64,000 nt of DNA from Caryophanales bacterium (GTDB lineage Bacteria > Bacillota > Bacilli > JARBTR01): contig JARBTR010000003.1 in the NCBI GenBank assembly GCA_029240105.1, positions 1-64,000 on the forward strand, in the 5' to 3' direction. The first letter of the stretch is position 1, and each line of letters opens with the position of its first letter. The position numbers were made by a program, and so were the translations under genes. Shown piece by piece: positions 20,987-29,897 of the stretch. Under the pieces are notes generated by a model. The model was not told the origin of the DNA. It saw only the letters and a list, made by a program, of their open reading frames with translations, and did no database searches.

Positions 20987-21550
20987 ATGAAGCTTATTAT
21001 AGGTCTTGGAAATTTTGGTCCAGAATACCGTGATACAAGACACAATATTGGATTTTCTGTAATTGAAGAACTTTCGGAAAAATGGAATATCCCTTTGAAT
21101 CAAACAAAGTTTAGAGGTCAATACGGAACAGGGATTGTTAATGGGGAGAAGATTGTACTAGTTAAGCCATTAACATATATGAATGCCTCTGGGGAATGTA
21201 TTGCCCAGTTTGTTAATTTCTATAAAATTAGTAATCAAGATTTACTTATAATTTATGATGATTTGGATCTTCCAACGGGTAAAATACGACTAAGGCAAAA
21301 AGGGAGTGCAGGAGGACATAATGGAATAAAATCATCTATTATGCATCTTGGATCTGATCAATTTAACCGTATAAAGGTTGGAATTGGTAGACCCGATGGT
21401 AGGATACCGGTAGTGGATTTTGTTTTGACTCGATTTACAGAAAACGAAAATCCCTTCATAGATGAAGCAATAGAAAAAGCTGCGAACGCCTGCGAATATT
21501 GGTTGAAAAATGAATTTATAAATGTAATGAACTTGTATAACGGAAAATAA
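20987..21550 (+). CDS. pth: peptidyl-tRNA hydrolase (SpoVC)
   Basis: Releases peptides from peptidyl-tRNA dropped by ribosomes; known as SpoVC in B. subtilis. The 187-residue protein has G-L-G-N at residues 6-9, the catalytic histidine in R-H-N-I-G-F (H20), the K-P-x-T-Y-M-N block and the D-D-L-D-L-P-x-G motif. A hairpin follows and mfd begins 100 bases downstream; the small yabK/fin gene that lies between them in B. subtilis is absent. Confidence 0.97.
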   Translation: MKLIIGLGNFGPEYRDTRHNIGFSVIEELSEKWNIPLNQTKFRGQYGTGIVNGEKIVLVKPLTYMNASGECIAQFVNFYKISNQDLLIIYDDLDLPTGKIRLRQKGSAGGHNGIKSSIMHLGSDQFNRIKVGIGRPDGRIPVVDFVLTRFTENENPFIDEAIEKAANACEYWLKNEFINVMNLYNGK

Positions 21551-21568
21551 AATAGTATAAAGTGAACA

Positions 21569-21591
21569 CTCGGGGTAATTTTTACCCCGAG
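21569..21591 (+). terminator. stem-loop after pth
   Basis: Perfect 10-bp stem CTCGGGGTAA / TTACCCCGAG with a three-base loop. The following bases (GCTGTTTGCATTTTG) are only partly T-rich, so termination may be incomplete. Confidence 0.5.
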
Positions 21592-21650
21592 GCTGTTTGC
21601 ATTTTGTAATTGAAATATATGTGTAATCTTGCTTGAAAGTAGGGAATGTT

Positions 21651-24600
21651 TTGCAAAATATTATAGATGAATTTTTAAAGAACAAAGATGTACAGTCAAT
21701 TGTTGAGGGGGTAGAAGCGGGATTTAAGGAGCAATTAGTAACAGGTCACTCCGGTTCCTCTCGATCGCTTTTAATGTCTGCTCTTTTTCAAAACGGAAGA
21801 CGCCCAATCATGATTGTGACGAATAATCTGTTACAAGCACAAAAAGTCGTAGATGACTTAATAGCGCTTCTTCCTAATGAAAAAATTTATCTTTTTCCCA
21901 CAAATGAAATGATTGCAGCGGAATTGAGTGTTTCAAGTCCAGAACTTAGGGCGCAAAGATTAACTGCACTTAATCACTTCTCTACAAGTGAAAAGGGTAT
22001 ACTCGTAACATCAATTGCGGGACTAAAAAAACAACTTCCTCCAAAATCAGAGTGGTTGAAAAATCAATTGATTATAAAGTTAGGAACTGAAATTGATTTA
22101 CAAAGGCTATCGATAGACCTTGTAGCAATGGGTTATAGTCGGTCTCATATGGTATCTTCACCTGGAGAATTTAGCGTACGCGGTGGAATTCTGGATCTAT
22201 ATCCGTTAACTGAAGAAAATCCAATCCGGATTGAGTTATTTGATACGGAAATAGATACAATAAGATCTTTCTCGTTAGAGACACAACGTTCAATCAAAAA
22301 CTTATCAGAACTTTCTGTAGGACCAGCTACTGAATTTATCGTAAATGAACAGCAGTTATCTGACCTTTCAGAAAAAATTAAAGTACAATTAAAAAATTCC
22401 TTATCAAAAATAAAGGATCAAAAAATTAAAGAAAATCTCATTAAAAACATTGATTCGGATGTTGAACGTCTGTCGAATGGACAGAAAATTGAACATTTAA
22501 TCCGTTATTTTAGTTTCATTTATGAGGAATCAGCCAGTTTAATGGATTATTTTCCAAAAAACGGCGTTGTTATATTTGATGAAATCAGCAGAATTCAAGA
22601 GATAAATGAGCAAATTGATGTAGATGATTCAAATTATTACTTATCACTTCTTGAAAGTGGAGAGGCACTACATGGCCTTGTTTTTACGCATAAGTATATG
22701 GATTTAGTTCATCACACTAAAAATCCAATCATATATTTGTCTCTATTTTTAAGAGGAATTCCAAATGCTAGCCCACAAAACATAGTAAATTTTTCATGCA
22801 AACCTATGCAATCCTTTCATGGTCAAATGAGTTTGCTTAAAACAGAAATAGAGAGATGGCAAAAAGGTAAATATACAGTTTTATTACAAGGAAGTGACGA
22901 ATCCCAGGTTAATAAAATTGAAAGGGTTTTAGAAGATTTTAATTTGATAAAATCGCCAATTAAAAACCCGCCATATCTAATAAAAGGTGAAGTTCAGATT
23001 GTGCAAGGCGAAATGCAAACAGGCTTTGAATTGCCACTACAAAAATTAATTGTAGTTACAGGCCATGAAATTTTTTATCAAAAAAATAGAAAAAGATTTA
23101 AACAACAGAAAATTTCTAATGCAGAAAAAATCAGAAGTTATTCAGAGTTAAAACGTGGAGATTACGTTGTTCATATCAATCATGGAATTGGTAAATACAT
23201 AGGCATTGAAACACTTGAAATAAATGGTGTCCATAAAGATTTTTTGCATATTCGTTATGCGGGGACAGATAAACTTTATATTCCTGTCGATCAAATTGAT
23301 GCAGTTCAAAAATATGTAGGGGCTGAAGGAAAAGAGCCAAAGATATACAAACTTGGCGGAACTGATTGGAAGAAAACTAAGGCTAAAGTACAAGCATCTG
23401 TTGATGATATTGCAGATGAATTGATTAAACTTTATGCAGAAAGAGAAGTTTCAAAAGGATTCGCTTTCTCAAAAGACGATGATATGCAACGTGATTTTGA
23501 GCTTTCCTTTGCATATCAAGAAACGGAAGATCAATTAAGGTCAATCGAGGAAATTAAACGTGATATGGAACGAGAAAGACCGATGGATCGCCTTTTATGT
23601 GGAGATGTAGGGTATGGGAAAACTGAGGTAGCATTACGTGCAGCTTTTAAAGCTGTGCGGGATGATAAGCAAGTTGCAATTCTGGTGCCAACAACAATAC
23701 TTGCTCAACAGCATTATGAAACAATGAGGGAAAGATTTCAGGACCAACCTGTAAACATTGCTTTGTTAAACCGTTTCAGAACCAAAAAGCAGCATGAAGA
23801 AACACTTAAAGGATTGAAAACTGGAACTGTAGATGTTGTAGTAGGTACGCATCGTATCTTGTCAAAGGACGTTCTTTTCAGTGATTTAGGATTACTCATA
23901 GTTGATGAGGAACAACGATTTGGAGTTAAACATAAAGAAAGAATAAAACAATTGAAGACGAATGTAGATGTTCTAACTCTTACTGCAACACCTATACCAC
24001 GCACCCTCCATATGTCTATGATGGGTGTGCGAGATTTATCTGTTATAGAAACACCTCCAGAAAATCGTTTTCCAATTCAAACCTACGTAATGGAATACAA
24101 TCCAAATATTGTTCGTGAGGCTATCGAAAGGGAAATGTCGCGCGGTGGACAAGTATTCTTTTTACATAACAGAGTAGAGGACATTTCTAAAACGGCATCT
24201 GAGATCTCTGCTATGGTTCCGGATGCTAAAGTGGCATATGCACACGGAAAAATGTCTGAAAACGAATTGGAATCTGTTTTGTACAGCTTCCTTGAGGGAG
24301 AATTTGATGTATTAGTAAGTACAACTATCATAGAAACTGGAATTGATATTCCAAATGTAAATACGTTAATCATCGAAGATGCTGACAAAATGGGACTTTC
24401 TCAGTTGTATCAATTGAGGGGACGTGTCGGTCGTTCAAACAGAGTAGCATATGCATATTTTACTTACCGTAAAGATAAAGTGCTTACAGAGGTTGCAGAT
24501 AAACGACTTCAGGCAATAAAGGAATTTACAGAGTTAGGGTCTGGGTTCAAAATAGCGATGCGTGACTTATCCATACGTGGAGCTGGAAACTTACTTGGTG

Positions 24601-25199
24601 CAGAACAGCATGGCTTTATTGAATCGGTTGGATTTGATATGTATTCTCGTATGCTTGAAGATGCAATACAAGAACGTAAGGGTGTTGTTAGGGAAGAGGC
24701 TCCAGTACCTGTAGAATTTGAAGTTGATATAGATGCCTACATTCCTGACAAGTATATTCTGAACAGTAATCAAAAAATTGAAATGTATAAATTGTTTAAA
24801 TCTGTTTCAATAGAAGAAAATGTAGATGATTTAAAAGATGAATTACTAGATCGTTTTGGTGATTATCCAAAAGAGGTTGAATTGTTATTGCTCATTTCAG
24901 AGTTAAAAATGTACGCAAGGCAAGCTGGAATTGAAATTATCAAACAGCAACAGAAAAATGAAATTGCAATTTACATGTCTGACAAATCAACGAAAGACAT
25001 AGATGGTGCAAAATTGTTTGGTTTAGTACAGCCATATGGTAGAACCGTAGGACTTGGACAAACAAACGGTCGTATTAAAATCACCTTATTTACTCGAAAT
25101 TTAAACGATGAGAGTTGGCTGAAAATTGCAATTGAAATAGCTAAAAGGATCCCAGATTGTCAAAAAGTAATTAACAATAAACAAAAAACAAAGATTTAG
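21651..25199 (+). CDS. mfd: transcription-repair coupling factor
   Basis: Mfd removes stalled RNA polymerase from DNA lesions and recruits UvrA. The protein of about 1182 residues has UvrB-like N-terminal domains, the RNA polymerase-interacting domain (about 480-560; G-D-Y-V-V-H-I-N-H-G-I-G-K-Y) and a RecG-like SF2 motor with G-D-V-G-Y-G-K-T and D-E-E-Q. The Q-L-Y-Q-L-R-G-R-V-G-R-S motif VI and a C-terminal TRCF domain follow. TTG 21651 is chosen since TAGGGA precedes it by 6 bases; an earlier TTG (21633) has no SD. Confidence 0.96.
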   Translation: MQNIIDEFLKNKDVQSIVEGVEAGFKEQLVTGHSGSSRSLLMSALFQNGRRPIMIVTNNLLQAQKVVDDLIALLPNEKIYLFPTNEMIAAELSVSSPELRAQRLTALNHFSTSEKGILVTSIAGLKKQLPPKSEWLKNQLIIKLGTEIDLQRLSIDLVAMGYSRSHMVSSPGEFSVRGGILDLYPLTEENPIRIELFDTEIDTIRSFSLETQRSIKNLSELSVGPATEFIVNEQQLSDLSEKIKVQLKNSLSKIKDQKIKENLIKNIDSDVERLSNGQKIEHLIRYFSFIYEESASLMDYFPKNGVVIFDEISRIQEINEQIDVDDSNYYLSLLESGEALHGLVFTHKYMDLVHHTKNPIIYLSLFLRGIPNASPQNIVNFSCKPMQSFHGQMSLLKTEIERWQKGKYTVLLQGSDESQVNKIERVLEDFNLIKSPIKNPPYLIKGEVQIVQGEMQTGFELPLQKLIVVTGHEIFYQKNRKRFKQQKISNAEKIRSYSELKRGDYVVHINHGIGKYIGIETLEINGVHKDFLHIRYAGTDKLYIPVDQIDAVQKYVGAEGKEPKIYKLGGTDWKKTKAKVQASVDDIADELIKLYAEREVSKGFAFSKDDDMQRDFELSFAYQETEDQLRSIEEIKRDMERERPMDRLLCGDVGYGKTEVALRAAFKAVRDDKQVAILVPTTILAQQHYETMRERFQDQPVNIALLNRFRTKKQHEETLKGLKTGTVDVVVGTHRILSKDVLFSDLGLLIVDEEQRFGVKHKERIKQLKTNVDVLTLTATPIPRTLHMSMMGVRDLSVIETPPENRFPIQTYVMEYNPNIVREAIEREMSRGGQVFFLHNRVEDISKTASEISAMVPDAKVAYAHGKMSENELESVLYSFLEGEFDVLVSTTIIETGIDIPNVNTLIIEDADKMGLSQLYQLRGRVGRSNRVAYAYFTYRKDKVLTEVADKRLQAIKEFTELGSGFKIAMRDLSIRGAGNLLGAEQHGFIESVGFDMYSRMLEDAIQERKGVVREEAPVPVEFEVDIDAYIPDKYILNSNQKIEMYKLFKSVSIEENVDDLKDELLDRFGDYPKEVELLLLISELKMYARQAGIEIIKQQQKNEIAIYMSDKSTKDIDGAKLFGLVQPYGRTVGLGQTNGRIKITLFTRNLNDESWLKIAIEIAKRIPDCQKVINNKQKTKI

Positions 25200-25245
25200 C
25201 AGGATCATTTTGTAATTTTATAATTGAAGAATACATTATTAATTT

Positions 25246-25292
25246 AAATACACTTCAAGACTAATGTAACTATTAGAGGAGTGTATTTTTAT
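25246..25292 (+). terminator. mfd terminator
   Basis: AATACAC pairs with GTGTATT, with an inner CTAAT/ATTAG helix, followed by T residues. Confidence 0.75.
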
Positions 25293-25374
25293 TTGTATAT
25301 TTTTTAAGTTTAAAAAACCTTTAATCCAAAAAAACAAATTTTTAAACATAAAAATAAAAAAATTTTACCAAAAT

Positions 25375-25404
25375 TGCATAATAAAAATCTTTTATTAAAT
25401 ACTA
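25375..25404 (+). promoter_or_regulatory. sigma-G-like promoter of spoVT
   Basis: TGCATA (25375-25380) and AATACTA (25398-25404), 17 bases apart, match the sigma-G consensus (TGnATA; CATnnTA) with one mismatch. B. subtilis spoVT is known to be sigma-G dependent. No other promoter is apparent closer to the gene. Confidence 0.45.
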
Positions 25405-25466
25405 AGAAAGCGAATTGAATGTTTATTCCTTACGTCTAATTATGTGTTTTATTGGAGGTATTATAA

Positions 25467-26003
25467 ATGAAAGCAACTGGAATTGTTCGTCGAATTGATG
25501 ATTTAGGAAGAGTCGTAATTCCAAAGGAAATTCGCCGGACATTACGAATCCGCGAAGGAGATCCGTTAGAAATCTTTGTTGATCGTGAAGGTGAGGTTAT
25601 TCTAAAAAAATATTCCCCAATAAGCGAGCTAACAGATTTTGCTAAAGAATATGCTGAGGCACTTTTTGAAAGTATTAAGCAGCCTGTGCTTATTTGCGAT
25701 CGAGATATGTATATTGCGGTAGGTGGAACTTCAAAGAAGGATTATCTAAACAAACCTGTTAGTGAAGAAATTGAAAAAATAATGGTTGATCGACACCCTG
25801 TCTTACATACCAACAAAACAAATTGCGCCTTAATTGATGGTGTACAAGAGGATATTGTTTCGCATGCTGTTTCTCCAATACTTGCTAATGGTGATTCAAT
25901 AGGTGCTGTTATAACTTTTTCAAAAGCTTCACCATTAACGGCTGTTGAATCAAAGGTTATTGATTCTGCTGCGAGCTTCTTAGGTAAACAGATGGAAAGC
26001 TAG
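25467..26003 (+). CDS. spoVT: stage V sporulation regulator SpoVT
   Basis: Forespore transcription factor that tunes sigma-G genes. The 178-residue protein has an AbrB-like swapped-hairpin DNA-binding domain (residues 1-50) nearly identical in layout to AbrB in this window, and a GAF-like C-terminal domain (about 55-178). Start ATG 25467 follows TTGGAGG. A sigma-G-like promoter lies about 60 bases upstream and an unusually long terminator hairpin follows. Confidence 0.97.
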   Translation: MKATGIVRRIDDLGRVVIPKEIRRTLRIREGDPLEIFVDREGEVILKKYSPISELTDFAKEYAEALFESIKQPVLICDRDMYIAVGGTSKKDYLNKPVSEEIEKIMVDRHPVLHTNKTNCALIDGVQEDIVSHAVSPILANGDSIGAVITFSKASPLTAVESKVIDSAASFLGKQMES

Positions 26004-26320
26004 ATTTTAATTAAGAATAATTAAATGCCGTGAGCAAACGAAATGAACCAAATTTGTTAGAAATTCTAACAAATTAAGGTTCATTTCAGATAATGCTTAC
26101 GGCATTTTTTTATTTAATGGCTCTGTTAAAGTTTGTTGTTGAGATACTTTGCTTTTTTAATCAAATCTAAATATTTTTAAATTAAGGTTTTATGTAAAAT
26201 TGGGTGATATAATTTCGATTTTTATAAATTTAGTATTAGTGACTTCACACAGACCATGAAAAAAGGTACGATTTAGATTAATAGTTTGTAAGATTAAAAT
26301 GTTTATCGGGGAATTTTATA
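26004..26320. other. interval between spoVT and the GH25 gene
   Basis: The first 110 bases are the spoVT terminator. The remaining 210 bases are AT-rich with no open frame. They presumably hold the promoter of the muramidase gene. In B. subtilis yabM would begin here. Confidence 0.5.
26023..26112 (+). terminator. long three-tier spoVT terminator
   Basis: Three nested helices: AAATGCCG with CGGCATTT extended by T-G-A-G-C-A / T-G-C-T-T-A; AAATGAACC with GGTTCATTT; and an apical 12-bp stem AATTTGTTAGAA / TTCTAACAAATT with a one-base centre. A run of seven T follows. About 35 paired positions in total. Confidence 0.88.
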
Positions 26321-27118
26321 GTGAAGAAAAGAAAAAATAAAGCTCGAATACTCTTTATAGTTCTCGTTTTATTAGGGATATGGATATATTTCGCTCCTTA
26401 TTTAAGAACATTCGTACAAAAGCCAGCTACTCCAACTATTGAATCAATTAAAAATATTAATCGTAAGCCTGTTACGGTTACACTAAAAAATGCTGAATCC
26501 TATGAAGTTCGTGGTATTGATGTATCTAGACATCAAGGGAATATAGATTGGAATAAGATTGCTGAGGAAAATATCCATTTTGCTTATATCAAAGCAACCG
26601 AAGGTACGACCTATACAGATAAAAATTTTGATAAAAATTTTACAAATGCACAAAAGACGAATATAAAGGTAGGAGCTTATCATTTCTTAAGTTATGATTC
26701 GTCGGGCCCTTCACAAGCAGAAAATTTTATAGCCAAAGTTCCAAAACTACCAGGAATGCTACCACCAATGATTGATATAGAATTTGATCCAGCAACAGTC
26801 CTTCCCACACAAGAAGTTTCCGATCAAATTATTGCTGAACTGATAGGGATTATTGAAGAGTTTTATGGTGCCAAGCCCGTTTTGTATGTGAATTATGATT
26901 CATACGAAATGTTTGTTCGAGGAAAGTATCAGGATTATCCAATTTGGATTTGTGATATTAATAAACCTGCTGAAATGCCTGAAGATCAAAAAGTAACTTT
27001 ATGGCAATACTCGCACACAGGTAGATTACAAGGAGTCAATAAGGGCAATTCTAATGTAGACTTGAATATTTTTACGGGAAGTATGGATGAATTTCTCAAT
27101 AACTTTACAACAAATTAA
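26321..27118 (+). CDS. membrane-anchored GH25 lysozyme (muramidase)
   Basis: Peptidoglycan muramidase, 265 residues. A basic start and one transmembrane segment (about 8-25) place the enzyme outside the membrane. The GH25 domain runs from about 65 to 260 with G-I-D-V-S-R-H-Q-G-N-I-D-W near its start and the catalytic M-I-D-I-E-F-D (about 150-156). The GTG start has GGGGAA 7 bases upstream. It occupies the spoVT-yabN interval where B. subtilis has yabM, and yabN starts only 23 bases later, so the two may be cotranscribed. A sporulation or wall-turnover role is possible but not shown. Confidence 0.93.
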   Translation: MKKRKNKARILFIVLVLLGIWIYFAPYLRTFVQKPATPTIESIKNINRKPVTVTLKNAESYEVRGIDVSRHQGNIDWNKIAEENIHFAYIKATEGTTYTDKNFDKNFTNAQKTNIKVGAYHFLSYDSSGPSQAENFIAKVPKLPGMLPPMIDIEFDPATVLPTQEVSDQIIAELIGIIEEFYGAKPVLYVNYDSYEMFVRGKYQDYPIWICDINKPAEMPEDQKVTLWQYSHTGRLQGVNKGNSNVDLNIFTGSMDEFLNNFTTN

Positions 27119-27141
27119 CTTTTATTAAAGATGGTGTAATT

Positions 27142-28179
27142 ATGATAAAAATAATTGGATTAGGGGCTGGAAATTTAGAACAGCTACCTTTGGGAGTATA
27201 CAAAGCATTAAAATCCGCTGAAAAAATATATGTTCGAACAATTCAACATCCGGTTGTGACTGACTTGCGTGCCGAGGGAATGCAATTTATAAGTTTTGAT
27301 GATGTTTATGAAAAACATGAGCATTTTGAGCAAGTTTATGCTGAAATCGTGGCTACTCTGATTAATCAATCTTTAACAGAGCATGTAGTCTATGCTGTGC
27401 CCGGCCATCCAATGGTTGCAGAAAAAACGGTACAACTTTTACTAGAAAGTAGTGTAAATGTAGAAATAATTGGAGGGCAAAGTTTCTTGGATGCTATGTT
27501 CATAGCAGTCCAAATTGATCCTGTAAATGGGTTTCAACTCCTAGATGGTACAGCACTGAAACGATACGAAATCCAAATCACTCAACATGTTATTATCACA
27601 CAGGTATACGACGCTTTTGTTGCTTCCGACGTGAAATTAACTTTAATGGAGAAATATCCTGAAGACCATATAGTCGTTATTGTTAAAAATGCAGGTATGA
27701 GTAATCAGATTGTACAACGTTTACCTTTATATGAATTGGATCATGGACTTGAACTCAATAATTTAATGTCTATTTATGTACCTCCGACAAATGAAGTCAA
27801 TCGAGAGTTTTGGAAACTACGCGAGATTTTTGATATATTACGGGGACCAAATGGTTGCCCGTGGGATAAAAAGCAAACACATGAATCCTTAACAAAAAAT
27901 ATGCTTGAAGAAGCGGCAGAATATGTACAAGCCGTTCAGAACAATGATTTAGAAAATATGATTGAGGAATTAGGTGATGTTCTTCTTCAAATTATGTTGA
28001 ATTCGAAAATTGGAGAAGAGGATGGCTATTTCTCCATTGATGATGTAATTGAAGGGATTACAAATAAAATGATTCGAAGACATCCACATGTTTTCTCTGG
28101 GCAAAAGGTAGATACGCCTGAGGAGGCATTGATTTTGTTTCAGCAAGCGAAGCGGGCTGAGAAAGATGGGAAGAAATAG
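27142..28179 (+). CDS. yabN: YabN: tetrapyrrole-methylase-like / MazG protein with one MazG domain
   Basis: Fusion of an N-terminal TP-methylase-like domain (about 1-215; G-L-G-A-G near residue 6) and a MazG NTP pyrophosphohydrolase domain (about 230-330). MazG has the E-E-A-A-E and E-E-L-G-D-V acidic helices that bind Mg for NTP hydrolysis. The family helps clear abnormal nucleotides. At 345 residues it is about 140 shorter than B. subtilis YabN (489), which carries a second MazG domain. No remnant of that domain can be read downstream. Confidence 0.93.
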   Translation: MIKIIGLGAGNLEQLPLGVYKALKSAEKIYVRTIQHPVVTDLRAEGMQFISFDDVYEKHEHFEQVYAEIVATLINQSLTEHVVYAVPGHPMVAEKTVQLLLESSVNVEIIGGQSFLDAMFIAVQIDPVNGFQLLDGTALKRYEIQITQHVIITQVYDAFVASDVKLTLMEKYPEDHIVVIVKNAGMSNQIVQRLPLYELDHGLELNNLMSIYVPPTNEVNREFWKLREIFDILRGPNGCPWDKKQTHESLTKNMLEEAAEYVQAVQNNDLENMIEELGDVLLQIMLNSKIGEEDGYFSIDDVIEGITNKMIRRHPHVFSGQKVDTPEEALILFQQAKRAEKDGKK

Positions 28180-28762
28180 AGAAAAAGGGTTGAAAAATCA
28201 ATATTTTTTTATAAAATATAATTGTAGTAAGCGGAATTAAAATTTGATGAAAGTGGTGATTGTAAGAAAGCCTGAGTTTATAACTTAAATACCAAGAGGG
28301 GATAAAAGTATAAGTGATTTCTTATAGTGCTACCACTATGAAAGTTCTGAGAAATTGATAAAGTCTAAAATTAGCTGATCAAAATAAAAGCAACTCAAAT
28401 CAATCCCCTCCTAAATTAAATTGGAAGAGGAAATGCTTAATTAATCTTAAAAAAAGCCTACTTTGTATGGTTGAAGCGTACACAATTCGATTATAAACAT
28501 AATGTCATTATCAAAAAAATGAATACATTTCAAATGATTTATTGTTTTTTCTTTTTTGTTAGTGTTTTTTACCTAAATTTAAGGCAGTTAATAACATTTT
28601 AAAACGGATTGTTTCCAATATCATCCAGTCATTGTATAGGTCTCTTTACTCAATAAGAGAAACATGATAGTTTACCCTACAGAAAAAGTACTTGAACATA
28701 ATTCATACGATATTTTCATTAAGAGTTTATGAGTGTAATTATTTAAGGGGGATTTACACATT
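28180..28762. other. 583-base gene-free interval upstream of cccB
   Basis: AT-rich sequence with no frame above about 25 codons. No terminator of yabN, no tRNA and no conserved RNA motif can be recognised. It may be decayed DNA from the event that lost the yabN 3' domain or inserted the cytochrome gene. Confidence 0.5.
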
Positions 28763-29080
28763 ATGAAAAAAACATATTTCTTATTAGCAACTTTTGTATC
28801 ATTTATACTTTTGCTTGGTGCATGTGGCGAGAATGAAGGGTCAATAGAAACTGAAGATACTGGCCAAATCATAGTTGTTAGAAACTGCGCTAATTGCCAT
28901 GGTATAGGATTAAATGGTTCAGATAATAACCCAGCTATTAATTGGATTGGAGATAAATACAACAAGAAACAAATTTTAGAAGTTATCAAAAATGGTAGAG
29001 GTGAAATGCCTGCTAGTATCATTAAAGGAAAAGATGCTTCTAAAGCTGCTGAATATTTATCAGGATTAAAATTAAAATAG
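28763..29080 (+). CDS. cccB: lipoprotein cytochrome c (c-551 / CccB type)
   Basis: Small membrane-anchored c-type cytochrome, 105 residues, carrying electrons at the outer membrane face. It has a lipoprotein signal with lipobox L-L-G-A-C (lipidated C21), one haem-binding motif C-A-N-C-H (about 43-47) and a distal G-E-M-P-A axial methionine. Composition and length match B. subtilis CccB. In B. subtilis cccB lies elsewhere on the chromosome; here it stands alone between yabN and yabO with its own SD (AAGGGGG) and terminator. Confidence 0.92.
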   Translation: MKKTYFLLATFVSFILLLGACGENEGSIETEDTGQIIVVRNCANCHGIGLNGSDNNPAINWIGDKYNKKQILEVIKNGRGEMPASIIKGKDASKAAEYLSGLKLK

Positions 29081-29092
29081 AACGAATATCTT

Positions 29093-29119
29093 GTCGCATC
29101 CCAGGTGGTGCGACTTTTT
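29093..29119 (+). terminator. cccB terminator
   Basis: Stem GTCGCA / TGCGAC followed by five T. Confidence 0.82.
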
Positions 29120-29392
29120 CTATAAGTGGTGAAAAGTTACAAGCATTTCAGATAGTTAGTTTATTGATGATAGGGTTGTTTGTTTTTCGAACATATTCAT
29201 GCTTAAATAAATAAGCACTATAAACAATAAAGGTACGTCCAACTTTAAAGACATCATTTTTTAAAAAAAGAATAACAAGGGGAATAACTTTACGAATTTA
29301 TTGTTGTACAATAAAAAGTAAATATATTTAAACGAAAATATCGCTACATAACCTACCTACGTCCCCATTAATTGTATCTAAACCACCACAAG

Positions 29393-29415
29393 AAGCATTA
29401 TAAATGCTTTTTTTT
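29393..29415 (+). terminator. orphan intrinsic terminator upstream of yabO
   Basis: Perfect 7-bp stem AAGCATT / AATGCTT with a three-base loop and eight T. The nearest upstream gene already has its own terminator, so this one must end some other transcript or act as a leader attenuator of yabO. Confidence 0.7.
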
Positions 29416-29486
29416 AAAAAGTTAAAAAAAGAAAGCAAACTGAAATCGTACATAGTATTCATTCAGTATTGCTGGGAGGAATTCAT

Positions 29487-29759
29487 ATGAGGTTAGATAA
29501 ATTTTTAAAAGTATCAAGGATTATTAAGCGTCGCACTGTAGCAAAGGAATTTGCTGACCAAGGGCGTATTGATATAAATGGAAAAGAAGCTAAGGCGAGC
29601 TCTACTGTTAAAGCTAATGATGTTCTTGTTCTGCATTTTGGTGGAAATCGAACCGTAACAGCCCGTATCGATCGAATACAGGAAACTTCAAAAAAGGATG
29701 AAGCGGCTGAAATGTTTACCATTCTTAGTGACGTAAAAGAAGCAAATAGTCTGTTATAA
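29487..29759 (+). CDS. rqcP: ribosome-associated quality control protein RqcP (YabO)
   Basis: S4-domain RNA-binding protein of 90 residues that works with RqcH on stalled 50S subunits to add poly-alanine tails. The S4 domain covers about residues 1-65 (R-L-D-K-F-L-K-V-S-R ... R-R-T-V-A-K-E). ATG 29487 is chosen because GGGAGGA lies 6 bases upstream; an earlier in-frame start at 29469 lies in the SD region. It heads the yabO-yabP-yabQ-divIC cluster. Confidence 0.94.
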   Translation: MRLDKFLKVSRIIKRRTVAKEFADQGRIDINGKEAKASSTVKANDVLVLHFGGNRTVTARIDRIQETSKKDEAAEMFTILSDVKEANSLL

Positions 29760-29897
29760 GTTTCTCCATACTTGAACCGAGTTAAATCACTTTTATATTC
29801 TAAATATTCCCCTCTTTTCATACATTGGTACAAACTATTTTAGCCACCTGAATACAATTAGGTGTCGCGAAACCAACGTATGAGGCGAGGGATTTTT

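Larger units (their letters stand above)
29081..29486. other. interval between cccB and yabO
   Basis: About 400 bases: the cccB terminator, then AT-rich sequence with no coding frame, and an isolated intrinsic terminator at 29393-29415 shortly before yabO. Confidence 0.55.

Noticed and set aside
26119..26150. GGCTCTGTTAAAG-like start after the spoVT terminator resembling an insertion-sequence end
   Set aside because: No matching inverted copy, transposase frame or target duplication was found nearby; a short resemblance alone is not evidence.
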